A DNA stretch of 64,000 nucleotides from Deltaproteobacteria bacterium. GTDB taxonomy: Bacteria > Desulfobacterota > Binatia > UBA1149 > JAJCZL01. Both the position numbers and the translations under genes were made by a program. Of this stretch, positions 38,940 through 46,901 are shown piece after piece; the first letter of the stretch is position 1; each line of letters starts with the position of its first letter. The notes beneath the pieces were generated by a model. That model was not told the origin of the DNA. It searched no databases and worked only from the letters and a program-made list of their open reading frames with translations. Location of the stretch: positions 1 through 64,000 of the forward strand of contig JAJCZL010000012.1 in assembly GCA_029262415.1 (NCBI GenBank). Reading direction: 5' to 3'.

Positions 38940-40198
38940 AGGAGCATCACCTCCAACACCGTTCCCGCTTGTGCGCCCTCGCTGGATTGGGGCACGCGCA
39001 AGAGCCCGTCGGCGCGCGCCATGGTTGTGATCGCTGCAGATTTCCCGCGCAGTGGAAAAGCCACCGGCAGTCCATCCACGGCCGCATCGATACGCACGCG
39101 AATGTAGTCCTCACGGCCCTGTGTTGAACGAATGTCCTCGCCGACCACGACGCGCGCGAGCGCGCGGGTCGCGAGGATCTTGTCCAGGTGTTCGCCGCCG
39201 AGGACACGCAGCAGCGTTGCGCCGAACAGGGCAAATACGATCGCGGCGGCGGCCGGGTTGCCGGGCAGCCCCATGACAGCGCACTTGCCGGCGCGCGCGA
39301 GGATCGTCGGTTTTCCAGGCGCGATGGCAACGCCATGAAAAACGATCTCACCACCGGGGAGGGCGGCGATTGAAGAAAGGCTGAAGTCTTTGCGGCCTTT
39401 AGAGCTTCCGCCCGATAGAAAAATCGCGTCGCATTCCGGGGTGGCGCGCGCCAGGGCCGCGGCGAACTGCCGTGGGTCGTCTCCGATCACGCCGTAGTCG
39501 TGCACCTCGGCACCGGCGCCGGCCGCAGAGGCGCACAGTACGTACTGGTTTACATTGCGCACCTCGCCGGGCTGCAGCTCGCGTCCAGGGTCGACGATCT
39601 CGTCGCCGGTAACGATGATCCCGGCGCGCGGACGTCGGTGTGCCGCAACCGTGTCGGCACCCGCGACCGTCAGGGCGCCGAGGTCGGCGGCTTTGATACG
39701 CCGGCCGGCGCGGATGACGGTTTCGCCTGCCTGAAGCTCCTCGCCGATCTTGATGGTATTTTGTCCGGGCACCGCGCCGGTGCGCAGGAGCACGCCGCCG
39801 GCGCCGTCTTCTTCGGTATTTTCTACAATCACTACGGCGTCGGCCCCAGGGGGCATCATCGCGCCGGTCGAAACCCGGACCAGACAGCCCTTTTCAACCT
39901 TGACTGCGGCCTCGCTTCCCATCGCCACTTCGCCGCTTAGGCGCAGCCGCAATGGCGAAGCATCTGTTGCCCCGAAGGTGTCCTCGGCGCGTACCGCATA
40001 GCCGTCCATGTTGGAGCGCACGAAGTGGGGAACGTCGTTGGCGGCGACCACGTCGGCCGCAAGCACGCGGCCGAGCGATTCACGCCAACCGACGGCCTCG
40101 GTGCCCAGCGGTGCGAAGCCCCCGATGTGTTGGTAGGCCTGATCCGAGCTGATCAGCGAAAAGAAGTTGCCGGCGCGCCTGCCCGTAGCATTTTTCAC
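38936..40198 (-). CDS. moeA: Molybdopterin molybdenumtransferase MoeA
   Basis: A 420-residue protein of normal MoeA length. VPHFVRSNMDGYAVRAEDTF is near residue 60, the active-site-type segment GAMMPPGADAVVIVENTEE near 115, IVTGDEIVDPGRELQPG near 205, LSGGSSKGRKDF near 260, and the C-terminal domain IV has FPLRGKSAAITTMARADGLL. The GTG at 40198 has AGGA seven bases upstream and starts 16 bp after the nitrilase stop. Upstream frame to 40282 overlaps that gene. It probably forms one operon with the nitrilase and the second moeA. Confidence 0.93.
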   Translation of the reverse strand: MKNATGRRAGNFFSLISSDQAYQHIGGFAPLGTEAVGWRESLGRVLAADVVAANDVPHFVRSNMDGYAVRAEDTFGATDASPLRLRLSGEVAMGSEAAVKVEKGCLVRVSTGAMMPPGADAVVIVENTEEDGAGGVLLRTGAVPGQNTIKIGEELQAGETVIRAGRRIKAADLGALTVAGADTVAAHRRPRAGIIVTGDEIVDPGRELQPGEVRNVNQYVLCASAAGAGAEVHDYGVIGDDPRQFAAALARATPECDAIFLSGGSSKGRKDFSLSSIAALPGGEIVFHGVAIAPGKPTILARAGKCAVMGLPGNPAAAAIVFALFGATLLRVLGGEHLDKILATRALARVVVGEDIRSTQGREDYIRVRIDAAVDGLPVAFPLRGKSAAITTMARADGLLRVPQSSEGAQAGTVLEVMLL

Positions 40199-40214
40199 AA
40201 GCTGTTCCTGGTGT

Positions 40215-41030
40215 TCATACGCCGAGTCTCCGGTGGCGCAGACACGGCAGTTCTTTGCGCACCTTGGCGAGCAGCCCGCCATCGAGCCGGGCCGTGACCA
40301 CAGCGGAACCTTCGCCTCCGGTGTGCGCCAGAATCTTTCCCCACGGATCGATGATCATAGAATGGCCGTGGTCGGCGAAGCCGTAGTCGGTCGGCCCGAC
40401 CTGATTGGCAGCGACGATGAAGCACTGGTTTTCAATCGCACGGGCGCACAGCAGCGGCTCCCAGTGCGCCTGCCCGGTTGCGGCGGTGAACGCGCTCGGG
40501 ACGACGATCACCTCCGCTCCGGCGTCGATCAGCGCCCGGAAGAGTTCGGGAAAGCGCAGGTCGTAACAAATCGTCATGCCGATCGCGGCCAGTCCGGTAG
40601 AGATACTTACCGACTCGCCGCCGGGTGCGCGTGTTGCTGATTCGGAGATCGAGACTTTGCCGGGCAGGTCGACGTCGAACAGGTGAATCTTACGGTAACG
40701 GCCGATCAGTCCTCCTGCGGGGTCGGCGAGCAGTGCGGTGTTAAAGCACTTGGCGGATCCGGGGGCCCTTTCGAGCATTGAGCCCGCCAGCAGATGGATC
40801 CGGTGTTGACGGGCCTGGGCCTGGGCCCAGCGGCTGATCGGTCCGGGGATTTCCTCGGCTGCCTCGGTTTCGGCGGCCTGGGGTCCCCGCCAGGCGAACA
40901 TTTCCGGCAAGACCACCAGGCCGGCGCCTTCAGACACCGCTTGGCAAACCAAAAGCGCCGCTGCGGCCAGATTTTCAGCCTTGTCAGGCCCGGCTTTGAG
41001 TTGGACGGCGCTGGCGTGGAAGGTTTGCAC
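40215..41030 (-). CDS. Carbon-nitrogen hydrolase, Nit1/Nit2-like amidase
   Basis: A 271-residue nitrilase-superfamily enzyme with a complete triad: Glu in LVVLPEMFAWRG (about 47), Lys in GRYRKIHLFDVDLPG (about 118) and Cys in TICYDLRFPELF (about 160). The Nit branch repairs deaminated glutathione or acts as omega-amidase, and the RYRKIHLFDVDLPG wording is typical of it. The cognate substrate is inference. It leads a minus-strand operon with the two moeA genes and is divergent from the PhaR-type gene. Confidence 0.9.
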   Translation of the reverse strand: MQTFHASAVQLKAGPDKAENLAAAALLVCQAVSEGAGLVVLPEMFAWRGPQAAETEAAEEIPGPISRWAQAQARQHRIHLLAGSMLERAPGSAKCFNTALLADPAGGLIGRYRKIHLFDVDLPGKVSISESATRAPGGESVSISTGLAAIGMTICYDLRFPELFRALIDAGAEVIVVPSAFTAATGQAHWEPLLCARAIENQCFIVAANQVGPTDYGFADHGHSMIIDPWGKILAHTGGEGSAVVTARLDGGLLAKVRKELPCLRHRRLGV

Positions 41031-41186
41031 TAGGGTGGCCGGACGCTAGCGAGCGGTTGGTTTTTCGTCAAGTTAGACCTATGACACACCGCACTACAGT
41101 TGCTCATACAGGACGGTTTTGGCACGCTGAAGTCCCCGGCGGTGCAAGGCTCGGCCCTGGGGGTAGCTCTACGAGCAGAGGTTACA

Positions 41187-41882
41187 ATGAAATCCGAAAG
41201 ACTCATCAAGCGCTACACCAACCGCAAACTCTACGACACGCTCGAATCGCGCTACGTCACCCTCGAGGAGATTGCGCGGCTGGTACGTGAAGGCGAAGAG
41301 GTTACGGTCGTAGACAACGAAACGAGCGAGGATCTGACTGCTGTAACATTTGCGCAGATCATCCTTGAAGAGGAGCGCCGCAAGACGAACCTCATCTCGG
41401 TTCCGTTTCTCAGAAAGTTGATCCGCTCGGGCGAGGCCCGGGTGCAGGATCTCTCGGATCGAGCCAGCCGCAGTATCGGCGCGATCGGCGACATCGCCGA
41501 AAAAGCCGGTCAACGTCTGCGTGGTGTTGTCGGCGATGGCAGCAAAGCGATCGAGGAGGGGCGTCACTTCGTTGACGAGATTCTCAGCATCCCGCAAAAG
41601 CGTTTCAAGGAACTCGGCGAACTCGCACTGAAGTCGGTTGAGTCGGTGCGTTCAAACCCGACGATCCAGCGTGAGCTGGAGCGCGTGGCCGGCAGTCTGC
41701 ACTCGTTAGAAGAAGCAATCGAGCGTTTGCGCGAGGCCGGCGATGACGAGGCGCGCGAAGCCGAGGCCGCGGGCGATGCGCCGCGTTACACGAACGGTTC
41801 GGCTTCCCATGAGAGCCAGGACGGTACGCCGCAGGGCAACAACGAACGCGGTGGCCCCGGCGCAACCAAAGCCGGAATCTAA
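41187..41882 (+). CDS. PhaR-type polyhydroxyalkanoate synthesis regulator
   Basis: A 231-residue protein with an N-terminal PHB/PHA accumulation regulator DNA-binding domain: MKSERLIKRYTNRKLYDTLESRYVTLEEIARLVREG (first 36 residues, cut here by key motif RKLYDT), then VVDNETSEDLTAVTFAQIILEEE. The C-terminal half is helical and phasin-like (RFKELGELALKSVESV). In other bacteria PhaR represses phasin genes and binds PHB granules. The start at 41187 has GCAGAGG upstream. It heads a three-gene plus-strand run with the small conserved protein and the Fur-family gene. Confidence 0.85.
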   Translation: MKSERLIKRYTNRKLYDTLESRYVTLEEIARLVREGEEVTVVDNETSEDLTAVTFAQIILEEERRKTNLISVPFLRKLIRSGEARVQDLSDRASRSIGAIGDIAEKAGQRLRGVVGDGSKAIEEGRHFVDEILSIPQKRFKELGELALKSVESVRSNPTIQRELERVAGSLHSLEEAIERLREAGDDEAREAEAAGDAPRYTNGSASHESQDGTPQGNNERGGPGATKAGI

Positions 41883-41896
41883 GCGGGCGGCACGAC

Positions 41897-42289
41897 ATGG
41901 CTAAGCGCCGCGGCGCCCGCGCCAAACCCAATAAGAAGACCGTGCAGCAGATCGAACTGCTCGGGCGCCTCAAGGACGTTGCAGCAGCGGCCGGACTCGA
42001 GGTGCGTGAGGAAAGGCTCGAGCGCGGCAGCGGTTACTCGGTACGTAGCGGCGTCTGCGTGTTGCAGGGGCGTGAGGTCCTCATGCTCGACCGTAACGTC
42101 GAACCAGGTGATCGCCTCGACGTCCTGACTAACGAGCTCGCCAGGCGCGATCTCGATGCCATCTATATCGAACCCGCGATGCGCGAATACATCGGTGGTG
42201 GTCCGCTGCCACCGCTCGGGGATGAGGCCAAGGCCGCATCGGAGACAGCCAAGCCTGTAGAAGCGGCGGACTCCGCGGGGGATGGCTGA
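41897..42289 (+). CDS. Conserved protein of unknown function
   Basis: A 130-residue protein with a basic N-terminus (MAKRRGARAKPNKKTVQQIE) followed by a compact domain: DVAAAAGLEVREERLERG, GVCVLQGREVLMLDRNVEPGDRLDVLTNEL and a C-terminal LDAIYIEPAMREYI. The tail is acidic and Ala-rich. I do not recognise the family. It lies between the PhaR-type gene and the Fur-family gene, with its stop overlapping the Fur start (TGATG), so it is co-translated with that regulator. Confidence 0.7.
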   Translation: MAKRRGARAKPNKKTVQQIELLGRLKDVAAAAGLEVREERLERGSGYSVRSGVCVLQGREVLMLDRNVEPGDRLDVLTNELARRDLDAIYIEPAMREYIGGGPLPPLGDEAKAASETAKPVEAADSAGDG

Positions 42290-42774
42290 TGCCGATTGCC
42301 GAGAGCATTCGCTTCGGCGGAAGCGAAGGACAAAAGCTCGACGCCTTCCGTGAGTTCATCAAAGAGCGGGGCCTGAAGAGCACCCGCCAGCGCGATGAAA
42401 TTGCCCAGTGGTTCTTTCGGCTGCGCGGACACCTCAACGCCGACGAGATCTACAGAGAGATCAAAGAGATCAGCCCGGGCATCGGTTTCTCCACCGTCTA
42501 CAGGACGATGAAGCTTCTGTGCGATTCCGGTTTGGTTCAAGAACGGCACTTCGGCGACGGCGAAGCGTTGTATGAGAACGTCTCAGCGCATCACGACCAC
42601 TGCATCTGCACGCTCTGCGGCAAGATAGTCGAGTTCGAGAACGACCGTATCGAAGCGCTCCAGGAATCGGTTGCCCAGGAATATGGGTTTCGATTGACAA
42701 GCCACAAGATGGAGCTGTATGGGTTGTGTCCAGAGTGCGCTAAGCGTGCTGACCAAGGCTTGACGGAATCCTGA
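42289..42774 (+). CDS. Fur-family transcriptional regulator
   Basis: A 161-residue Fur-superfamily repressor. The winged helix at about 20-95 includes LKSTRQRDEIAQWFFRLRGHLNADEIY and ISPGIGFSTVYRTMKLLCDSGL. The regulatory metal site is HHDHCICTLC near residues 98-107. Two CxxC pairs, CTLC and CPEC (about 104 and 146), form the structural zinc site. Whether it responds to iron, zinc or peroxide cannot be read reliably. Its start overlaps the previous gene. Confidence 0.93.
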   Translation: MPIAESIRFGGSEGQKLDAFREFIKERGLKSTRQRDEIAQWFFRLRGHLNADEIYREIKEISPGIGFSTVYRTMKLLCDSGLVQERHFGDGEALYENVSAHHDHCICTLCGKIVEFENDRIEALQESVAQEYGFRLTSHKMELYGLCPECAKRADQGLTES

Positions 42775-42799
42775 GCGCAGTTCCGATGAGTCCCGGGTT

Positions 42800-43591
42800 C
42801 TACTCAGGAAAAAAAACCACGCGTGTATTCGCTGACGTCGATTTGCTGACGACGTCGAGATCGACGCCGTGCAAGCCGGCGAGAACCTCAGCCACGCGCA
42901 CCACGTAGGCCGGTTCGTTGCGCTTGCCTCTGTAGGGATCGGGGGCAAGGAGCGGCGAGTCGGTTTCAACCAACAAGCGGTCGAGCGGGAGCTTCTTGGC
43001 GACATCGCGTAGATCTTTCGAATTTTTGAACGTCAGTATTCCGCTAAACGAGATCATCAGTCCACGATCCAGCGCGCGGCGGGCGTCCTGGTAGCCGCCG
43101 GTATAGCAGTGCATTACGCCGGGGTGACCGTCTGGGAACTCGCTGTCGAACACTTCAAAAAAGTCTGTTTCGGCCTCGCGGCAATGAATCACCACCGGCT
43201 TGTCAAAGCTGTGCGCGAGCGCAAGGTGCCGTGCCAACGCTTGGCGCTGGAGTTCACGCGGTGAGTTGTCGTAGTAGTAGTCGAGCCCGGTCTCGCCGAC
43301 GGCGGTGACTTCGGGGCGCGCAAGCAGGACTTTAATACGGGCTTCGATCGCGTCGTCGTAGTCTTTGGCGTCGTGGGGATGGATGCCCGCGGTTGCACGA
43401 ATCGTCTCGTTGCCTCTTGCGAGATCGGCCGAGGCTTCGCTGTCCTCGATCGGACCGCCGCCGCCGACCGCGACGATGTGCGAGACGCCGGCCTCGTGCG
43501 CGCGGGCAATGACGGCGCCGCGGTCGCTGCTGAACTTCTTGTCGGAAAGATGGCAATGAGAGTCGATCAAGCCCGGCCGCATGGTCGGCAT
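42800..43591 (-). CDS. tatD: TatD-family metal-dependent hydrolase
   Basis: A 263-residue TIM-barrel hydrolase (YcfH/TatD type). Metal ligands are visible as DSHCHLSD near residue 10, VGETGLDYYYD near 98, VIHCREAETDFF near 133, MHCYTGG near 160 and LVETDSPLLAP near 210. The family has 3'-5' DNase activity. It is convergent with the Fur-family gene, with 26 bp between the stops. The start may be at 43591 or at the second Met three codons later. Confidence 0.93.
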   Translation of the reverse strand: MPTMRPGLIDSHCHLSDKKFSSDRGAVIARAHEAGVSHIVAVGGGGPIEDSEASADLARGNETIRATAGIHPHDAKDYDDAIEARIKVLLARPEVTAVGETGLDYYYDNSPRELQRQALARHLALAHSFDKPVVIHCREAETDFFEVFDSEFPDGHPGVMHCYTGGYQDARRALDRGLMISFSGILTFKNSKDLRDVAKKLPLDRLLVETDSPLLAPDPYRGKRNEPAYVVRVAEVLAGLHGVDLDVVSKSTSANTRVVFFPE

Positions 43592-43678
43592 GATTGCCTG
43601 AATCGCCGTCGATTCCGAGTTGTCGCCGGCGCGGGTTCGCTTCTTTCAATCTCGGGCTGCGGTTCTTATGCTGAGGGC

Positions 43679-44203
43679 GTGGGCGTACCCGTTGTCATTA
43701 CTTCTCTGGCGCTGTCCACCGCCTTGCTCGGTTGCAGTCTGTCGGGCCCCCAGCCCCCACCTGCCGGTGCGCATACACAAGCAGCTGTCGGCCCGGGTTA
43801 CGTCGAGTTCTACACCGATCATTCCCGGAGCGATGACAGCACCGCGATTCACGTCTATCGAGTGGTCGAAGGAGAGCGCGAGGCCCACCTTGGGCGCGTC
43901 GTGCGGGGAATCTATCGCGGCCAGGGCGTGAGCGAGGTTCCCGCCGGCGAGCAGCTGTTCGTTCTACGCTCCGGCCCGGCGATGCGTCTGATCAGGGCCC
44001 GGGTCGAGCCGGGTATGCTCACCCCGGTCGAGGTCATCATTGACGAACGCGACCTCGGCTCGGGATTTGAGATCACCACCACCTATTTCGAGTTAGCCGC
44101 CGTCCCCGAGCCGCCCGTGCCGCTGCCGAGCGGGGAAGACAAACTGCCGGGCAGCGGGTGCGTCGGTATCCGCAGGGCGCTCGCCGCTTGCAGCATGCGT
44201 TGA
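43679..44203 (+). CDS. Probable lipoprotein of unknown function
   Basis: From a GTG at 43679 the frame reads VGVPVVITSLALSTALLGCSL, a short signal ending in a good lipobox (LLGC). The mature part of about 155 residues has a small beta domain (YVEFYTDHSRSDDSTAIHVYRVVEG; GQGVSEVPAGEQLFVLRSG). The same frame is open back to 43373, but this part is antisense to tatD. The last 20 residues (from near 44141) are antisense to the toxin fragment, so the original C-terminus may have been altered when that locus arrived. Function unknown. Confidence 0.6.
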   Translation: MGVPVVITSLALSTALLGCSLSGPQPPPAGAHTQAAVGPGYVEFYTDHSRSDDSTAIHVYRVVEGEREAHLGRVVRGIYRGQGVSEVPAGEQLFVLRSGPAMRLIRARVEPGMLTPVEVIIDERDLGSGFEITTTYFELAAVPEPPVPLPSGEDKLPGSGCVGIRRALAACSMR

Positions 44204-44361
44204 TCGTAGGAGGCGAGCACCGGCGCTTGGCTGTTGGCCCTCAGGAACTCGATTGATGCGAGATGCAGCGCATCCAATGTTCGAAGCGGAGAAGAAAGCG
44301 GCGAGAGTGCTCGTTCGAGAACACGCGGTGAGAGTTCAAGCAGTGCAAGTTTGCTGAGCAC
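44083..44361 (-). pseudogene. Truncated PIN-domain toxin (VapC-like), N-terminal half deleted
   Basis: The frame from 44361 encodes LSKLALLELSPRVLERALSPL then RTLDALHLASIEFLRANSQ and VLASYDQRMLQAASALRIP, which is the C-terminal half of a VapC-type PIN ribonuclease. A complete toxin of this type has about 60-65 residues before this point, including the first catalytic Asp in YLDTS-type sequence. Those are absent, and upstream in the same frame there is only antitoxin-derived sequence. A deletion appears to have joined the end of the antitoxin gene to the middle of the toxin gene. Not expected to be an active nuclease. Confidence 0.75.
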
Positions 44362-44659
44362 GCTTGGGGCGGCCGCCGCGATCTTCGTCGAGCCAGGAGA
44401 GGATGTCTTCGAGGTCTGCGCTTGGCTCGCCCATGGTCGGCGGCCCCGATCCCGGCTTAGCCGCGGGAGTCAGCCAACCTTGATTCACCATATCGGCGAC
44501 CGCCGCACCGGAAACCCAAGGGCCTCGGCCCTCCCGCGGTGGACACAGCTCGGCGACAACCCGGTCGCGGTCGGTTACTAACACGGTTTCGCCCGATGCT
44601 GCTAAGCGTACGTACTCACTGAGCTTGTTCTTAAGGACTTTGATGCCTACCGCGCGCAT
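44336..44659 (-). CDS. Phd/YefM-type antitoxin, probably with altered C-terminus
   Basis: From the ATG at 44659 the product starts MRAVGIKVLKNKLSEYVRLAA, then GETVLVTDRDRVVAEL, the standard Phd/YefM DNA-binding fold. It ends SADLEDILSWLDEDRG followed by about 12 unrelated residues, because the original reading frame has been joined to toxin sequence. In an intact system it would bind and neutralise a PIN toxin and autorepress. A start at 44719 adds 20 residues without similarity. Confidence 0.78.
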   Translation of the reverse strand: MRAVGIKVLKNKLSEYVRLAASGETVLVTDRDRVVAELCPPREGRGPWVSGAAVADMVNQGWLTPAAKPGSGPPTMGEPSADLEDILSWLDEDRGGRPKRAQQTCTA

Positions 44660-44837
44660 TGAGCAGTTGTAGCTACTAGTAGCTACACAACCAACCCAAT
44701 TCGGATTGCGCTTCGTCATACCACTGAGACTCTACAGTCGGCCGACCGCGATCAATCCCACACCTGTCATGTCCAACGGGTGGCCGCCGGGCTCAGTTCC
44801 GACGGCGGGGAGGCCCGGGCGGCGTCATAATGGGCGT

Positions 44838-45503
44838 ATGGACAGCGGTTGCGATTCGACGTTTGTCATCGAGTCTGAGGTGACGCGTGAACTCCTCGAT
44901 CAGACGATCGAGGATCTGACTGTCGCAGGTATATCCCAGAACCGTAACTTCTCAGACGCAATGGATCCCTTCGGGGTCTGGCGCGTACCGGGACGCCGCG
45001 AGCGACTCGATCGATTCGCTACCGTGCTTGGAATGACCGGGTTTACACTCAGCTTGGTGCTGGCGGTAGTGCTGACATTGGCCTGCCGGTCGCCGTTGAT
45101 GGGATTCGCGTTTGCCGCCGCTTTCATCGCCGTCACCTCGGGGATCCGTGGGATGGCGAAGTGGCGAATCAAGATCATGGCTTGGACCGACAAACGCATC
45201 GCCGCAAAGATGCAGCAGTCGCTCAAGTGGCTCACCGACACCGCGCCTCTCGGCGTGCGCTATAGCGTCGCGCCGGATTCAACATGCAGTACCGAGTGGG
45301 TCAAGGACGGCGCGATCGTGCGCAGTTGGCAGCGCGTACTGAAAGAGCTGCCGGTCTGCTATGCCGGCCGCACGGCGCTGTTCATGTACGCGACCGGGCG
45401 AGCGCAAAAGTGCCAAGCGGTTTTACTCGCCGTAAGCAAGAAAGACCGCGAACGGATTCTCTCGGCGTTGGGAATCACGGCCTGCTCGGTCGAGCCCGCC
45501 TAG
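44838..45503 (+). CDS. Membrane protein of unknown function
   Basis: A 221-residue protein from the ATG at 44838. Residues about 1-50 are soluble and acidic (FVIESEVTRELLDQTIEDLTVAG). Two adjacent hydrophobic helices follow at about 62-108 (VLGMTGFTLSLVLAVVLTLACRSPLMGFAFAAAFIAVTSGI). The cytoplasmic remainder is basic, with RSWQRVLKELPVCYAGRTALFMYAT. No family recognised. It is divergent from the toxin-antitoxin remnant. An earlier start at 44706 is unsupported. Confidence 0.6.
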   Translation: MDSGCDSTFVIESEVTRELLDQTIEDLTVAGISQNRNFSDAMDPFGVWRVPGRRERLDRFATVLGMTGFTLSLVLAVVLTLACRSPLMGFAFAAAFIAVTSGIRGMAKWRIKIMAWTDKRIAAKMQQSLKWLTDTAPLGVRYSVAPDSTCSTEWVKDGAIVRSWQRVLKELPVCYAGRTALFMYATGRAQKCQAVLLAVSKKDRERILSALGITACSVEPA

Positions 45504-45558
45504 CCGACTGACCCAAGACTGCTCAAAGTTTCAGAGGCGCTGATGTAGACCCGTCGGC

Positions 45559-45822
45559 ATGAGCGAGGCGGAGCGGTTCAAGCGGTACGATCAGGCTCAA
45601 GTTCAGCTATTCCCTGCGCATCTGAGCGAGGGGCTCGACGCGGGCGATCCGGTCTTCTTCCTTGACGACGTGGTCGAGGATCTCGAGCCGGCGGCGTTCG
45701 CAAGATGCGAGACACCGTCAATGACAGGCCCGGCTGCACATTCCGCGCGGAATGTGGAACCTCCAAGACCCGCCGCGCAGCCTTGCTCGACGGTCTCGCG
45801 CTCGATTTCGCCACATCACTGA
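45559..45822 (+). pseudogene. Transposase N-terminal remnant (IS1182/DUF772-like)
   Basis: The frame reads MSEAERFKRYDQAQVQLFPAHLSEGLDAG then DPVFFLDDVVEDLEPAAF. This resembles the N-terminus of IS1182-type DDE transposases (F-x-Y-D-x-x-Q-x-L-L-P, then a segment ending in DVVE-L). Similarity stops near position 45700. The rest of the frame is Pro/Arg-rich and contains the 18-bp palindrome. No catalytic DDE part is present. It is a dead fragment. Confidence 0.6.
45738..45755. repeat. 18-bp perfect palindrome, copy 2
   Basis: Identical to the copy at 4939-4956. Here the symmetry extends one base further on each side (C before, G after), giving a 20-bp palindrome. It lies directly after the transposase remnant, which links the repeat to a mobile element, though the link is inference. 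Confidence 0.8.
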
Positions 45823-45913
45823 CCAACTGGCCCGGGCGGGTGAGTCTTGAGTCGGTCTAGCCAGCGGTGCGTGACGCTCCGGCCCCGTTAGCGATCCTTT
45901 GAGACACAAAAAC

Positions 45914-45940
45914 GGCCGGGCAGAGATGCCCGGCCATTTT
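45914..45940. terminator. Bidirectional rho-independent terminator
   Basis: A perfect 9-bp GC-rich stem (GGCCGGGCA / TGCCCGGCC) with a GAGA tetraloop. On the plus strand it is followed by ATTTT. On the minus strand it is followed by GTTTTTG. It can end transcription from the secreted-protein gene (-), whose stop lies about 75 bp away, and transcripts coming from the left (+). Confidence 0.85.
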
Positions 45941-46013
45941 CCGGCAAGTGGACTTTCCGTTAACTTCGCCGCACCGCGCTTCTTATGTCGGGTCGCCGCG
46001 ACTTCGGCTTAGC

Positions 46014-46562
46014 TTACTTCTTCTTCAGCATCTCGACCGACAACGTAGCGCTGGTCGGGATGCCCGCGATAAACGGGTTGGTACTCGGGCCTGCCGATAG
46101 CGTCACCACCAGCGGTGCTTTGACGAACAGGCCGGGGTTGGCGGCTTCGGCGGCGTCGATGTCGATCAGCCAGGTGCCCGACACGGTACAGCCTTCCGCG
46201 ATACTGCCAAATGGGCCGCTGAACAAGTCGCTGCCGCAGTCCTGGACGGCGCCGAAAGGCGGGGTGCCGGTCGTCGGATCGGCGGCGATGCCGTTGACGT
46301 CGATGAACGCGTTGAGGGTCCATGGAGCGAACGGCGCGAACAGTTCGCTGGTGACCATGACGTTGATCTCGAGAACGTTCTTCTTCTTGCCCTTGGCGAT
46401 GGTGCCGACGAGAACCGCGGCCCCGGGGGTGGCGGGCAGCGGAATCGCCGTTGCCGTGTGGAACGACGTCTTCTTTCCGTCGAAAGCGACCTGGGCATCG
46501 GCGGGTACGGACCAGGCCGCGATCAGGGCCGCGGCGGTCGCTACGAGAGCTAGCTTCTTCAT
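46014..46562 (-). CDS. Small secreted protein of unknown function
   Basis: A 182-residue protein with a textbook signal peptide (MKKLALVATAAALIAAW then SVPADAQ). The mature part is beta-rich with a calcium-free, all-beta look: TPGAAVLVGTIAKGKKKNVLEIN, APWTLNAFIDVNG, GTWLIDIDAAEAANPG, ending in LSVEMLKKK. It has two Cys (DCGSDL, EGCTVSG) that could pair in the periplasm. A strong AAGGAGG lies before the ATG, with a good promoter upstream and a strong terminator downstream, so it is probably highly expressed as a single gene. No family recognised. Confidence 0.75.
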   Translation of the reverse strand: MKKLALVATAAALIAAWSVPADAQVAFDGKKTSFHTATAIPLPATPGAAVLVGTIAKGKKKNVLEINVMVTSELFAPFAPWTLNAFIDVNGIAADPTTGTPPFGAVQDCGSDLFSGPFGSIAEGCTVSGTWLIDIDAAEAANPGLFVKAPLVVTLSAGPSTNPFIAGIPTSATLSVEMLKKK

Positions 46563-46901
46563 ACTGGTACCTCCTTACTCCGAGCCGCGCTCCCGTTGCC
46601 CCACGAGTATTTGCCCCTCCCCATCGATGTCCGTTGATTTAGTGCCGGACTTGGCCCGAGCAAGGGCCCTCGCGGCGGGCGGGTTTTTCAGCGAACTCAG
46701 CTCGTCCTGAGCGGCTAATGAGCCCTTGGGTTCGCTTTGTCAACAGCAAGTAGCGAACCGGGCACGACAAGGCTGATATGTCCGAAACCGGGACGAAGTG
46801 GGAGACCAAAACCCATCTATATGGGGTGCAGCGGGCCGCCAGTGGCGCCGTCGGCGGGTCAATCCGCTGCGCGCTTCCGGCAGCGCCATAACCACCGAAT
46901 C
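46563..46901. promoter_or_regulatory. Intergenic region upstream of the secreted protein, downstream of metG
   Basis: 339 bp without a gene. It contains a minus-strand promoter candidate, TTGACA at 46743-46738, 17-bp spacer, CATTAG at 46720-46715, giving a leader of about 145 nt to the ATG at 46562. Between the promoter and metG is a short inverted repeat (CCCAT-CTAT-ATGGG) without a T tract. No RNA gene recognised. Confidence 0.4.

Larger units (their letters stand above)
45504..46013. other. Spacer with transposase remnant, palindrome and terminator
   Basis: A gene-poor stretch between the membrane protein of unknown function and the small secreted protein. It contains a broken transposase start (45559-45700), the second copy of the 18-bp palindrome and a strong bidirectional terminator, each listed separately. 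The remainder shows no gene. Confidence 0.6.
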
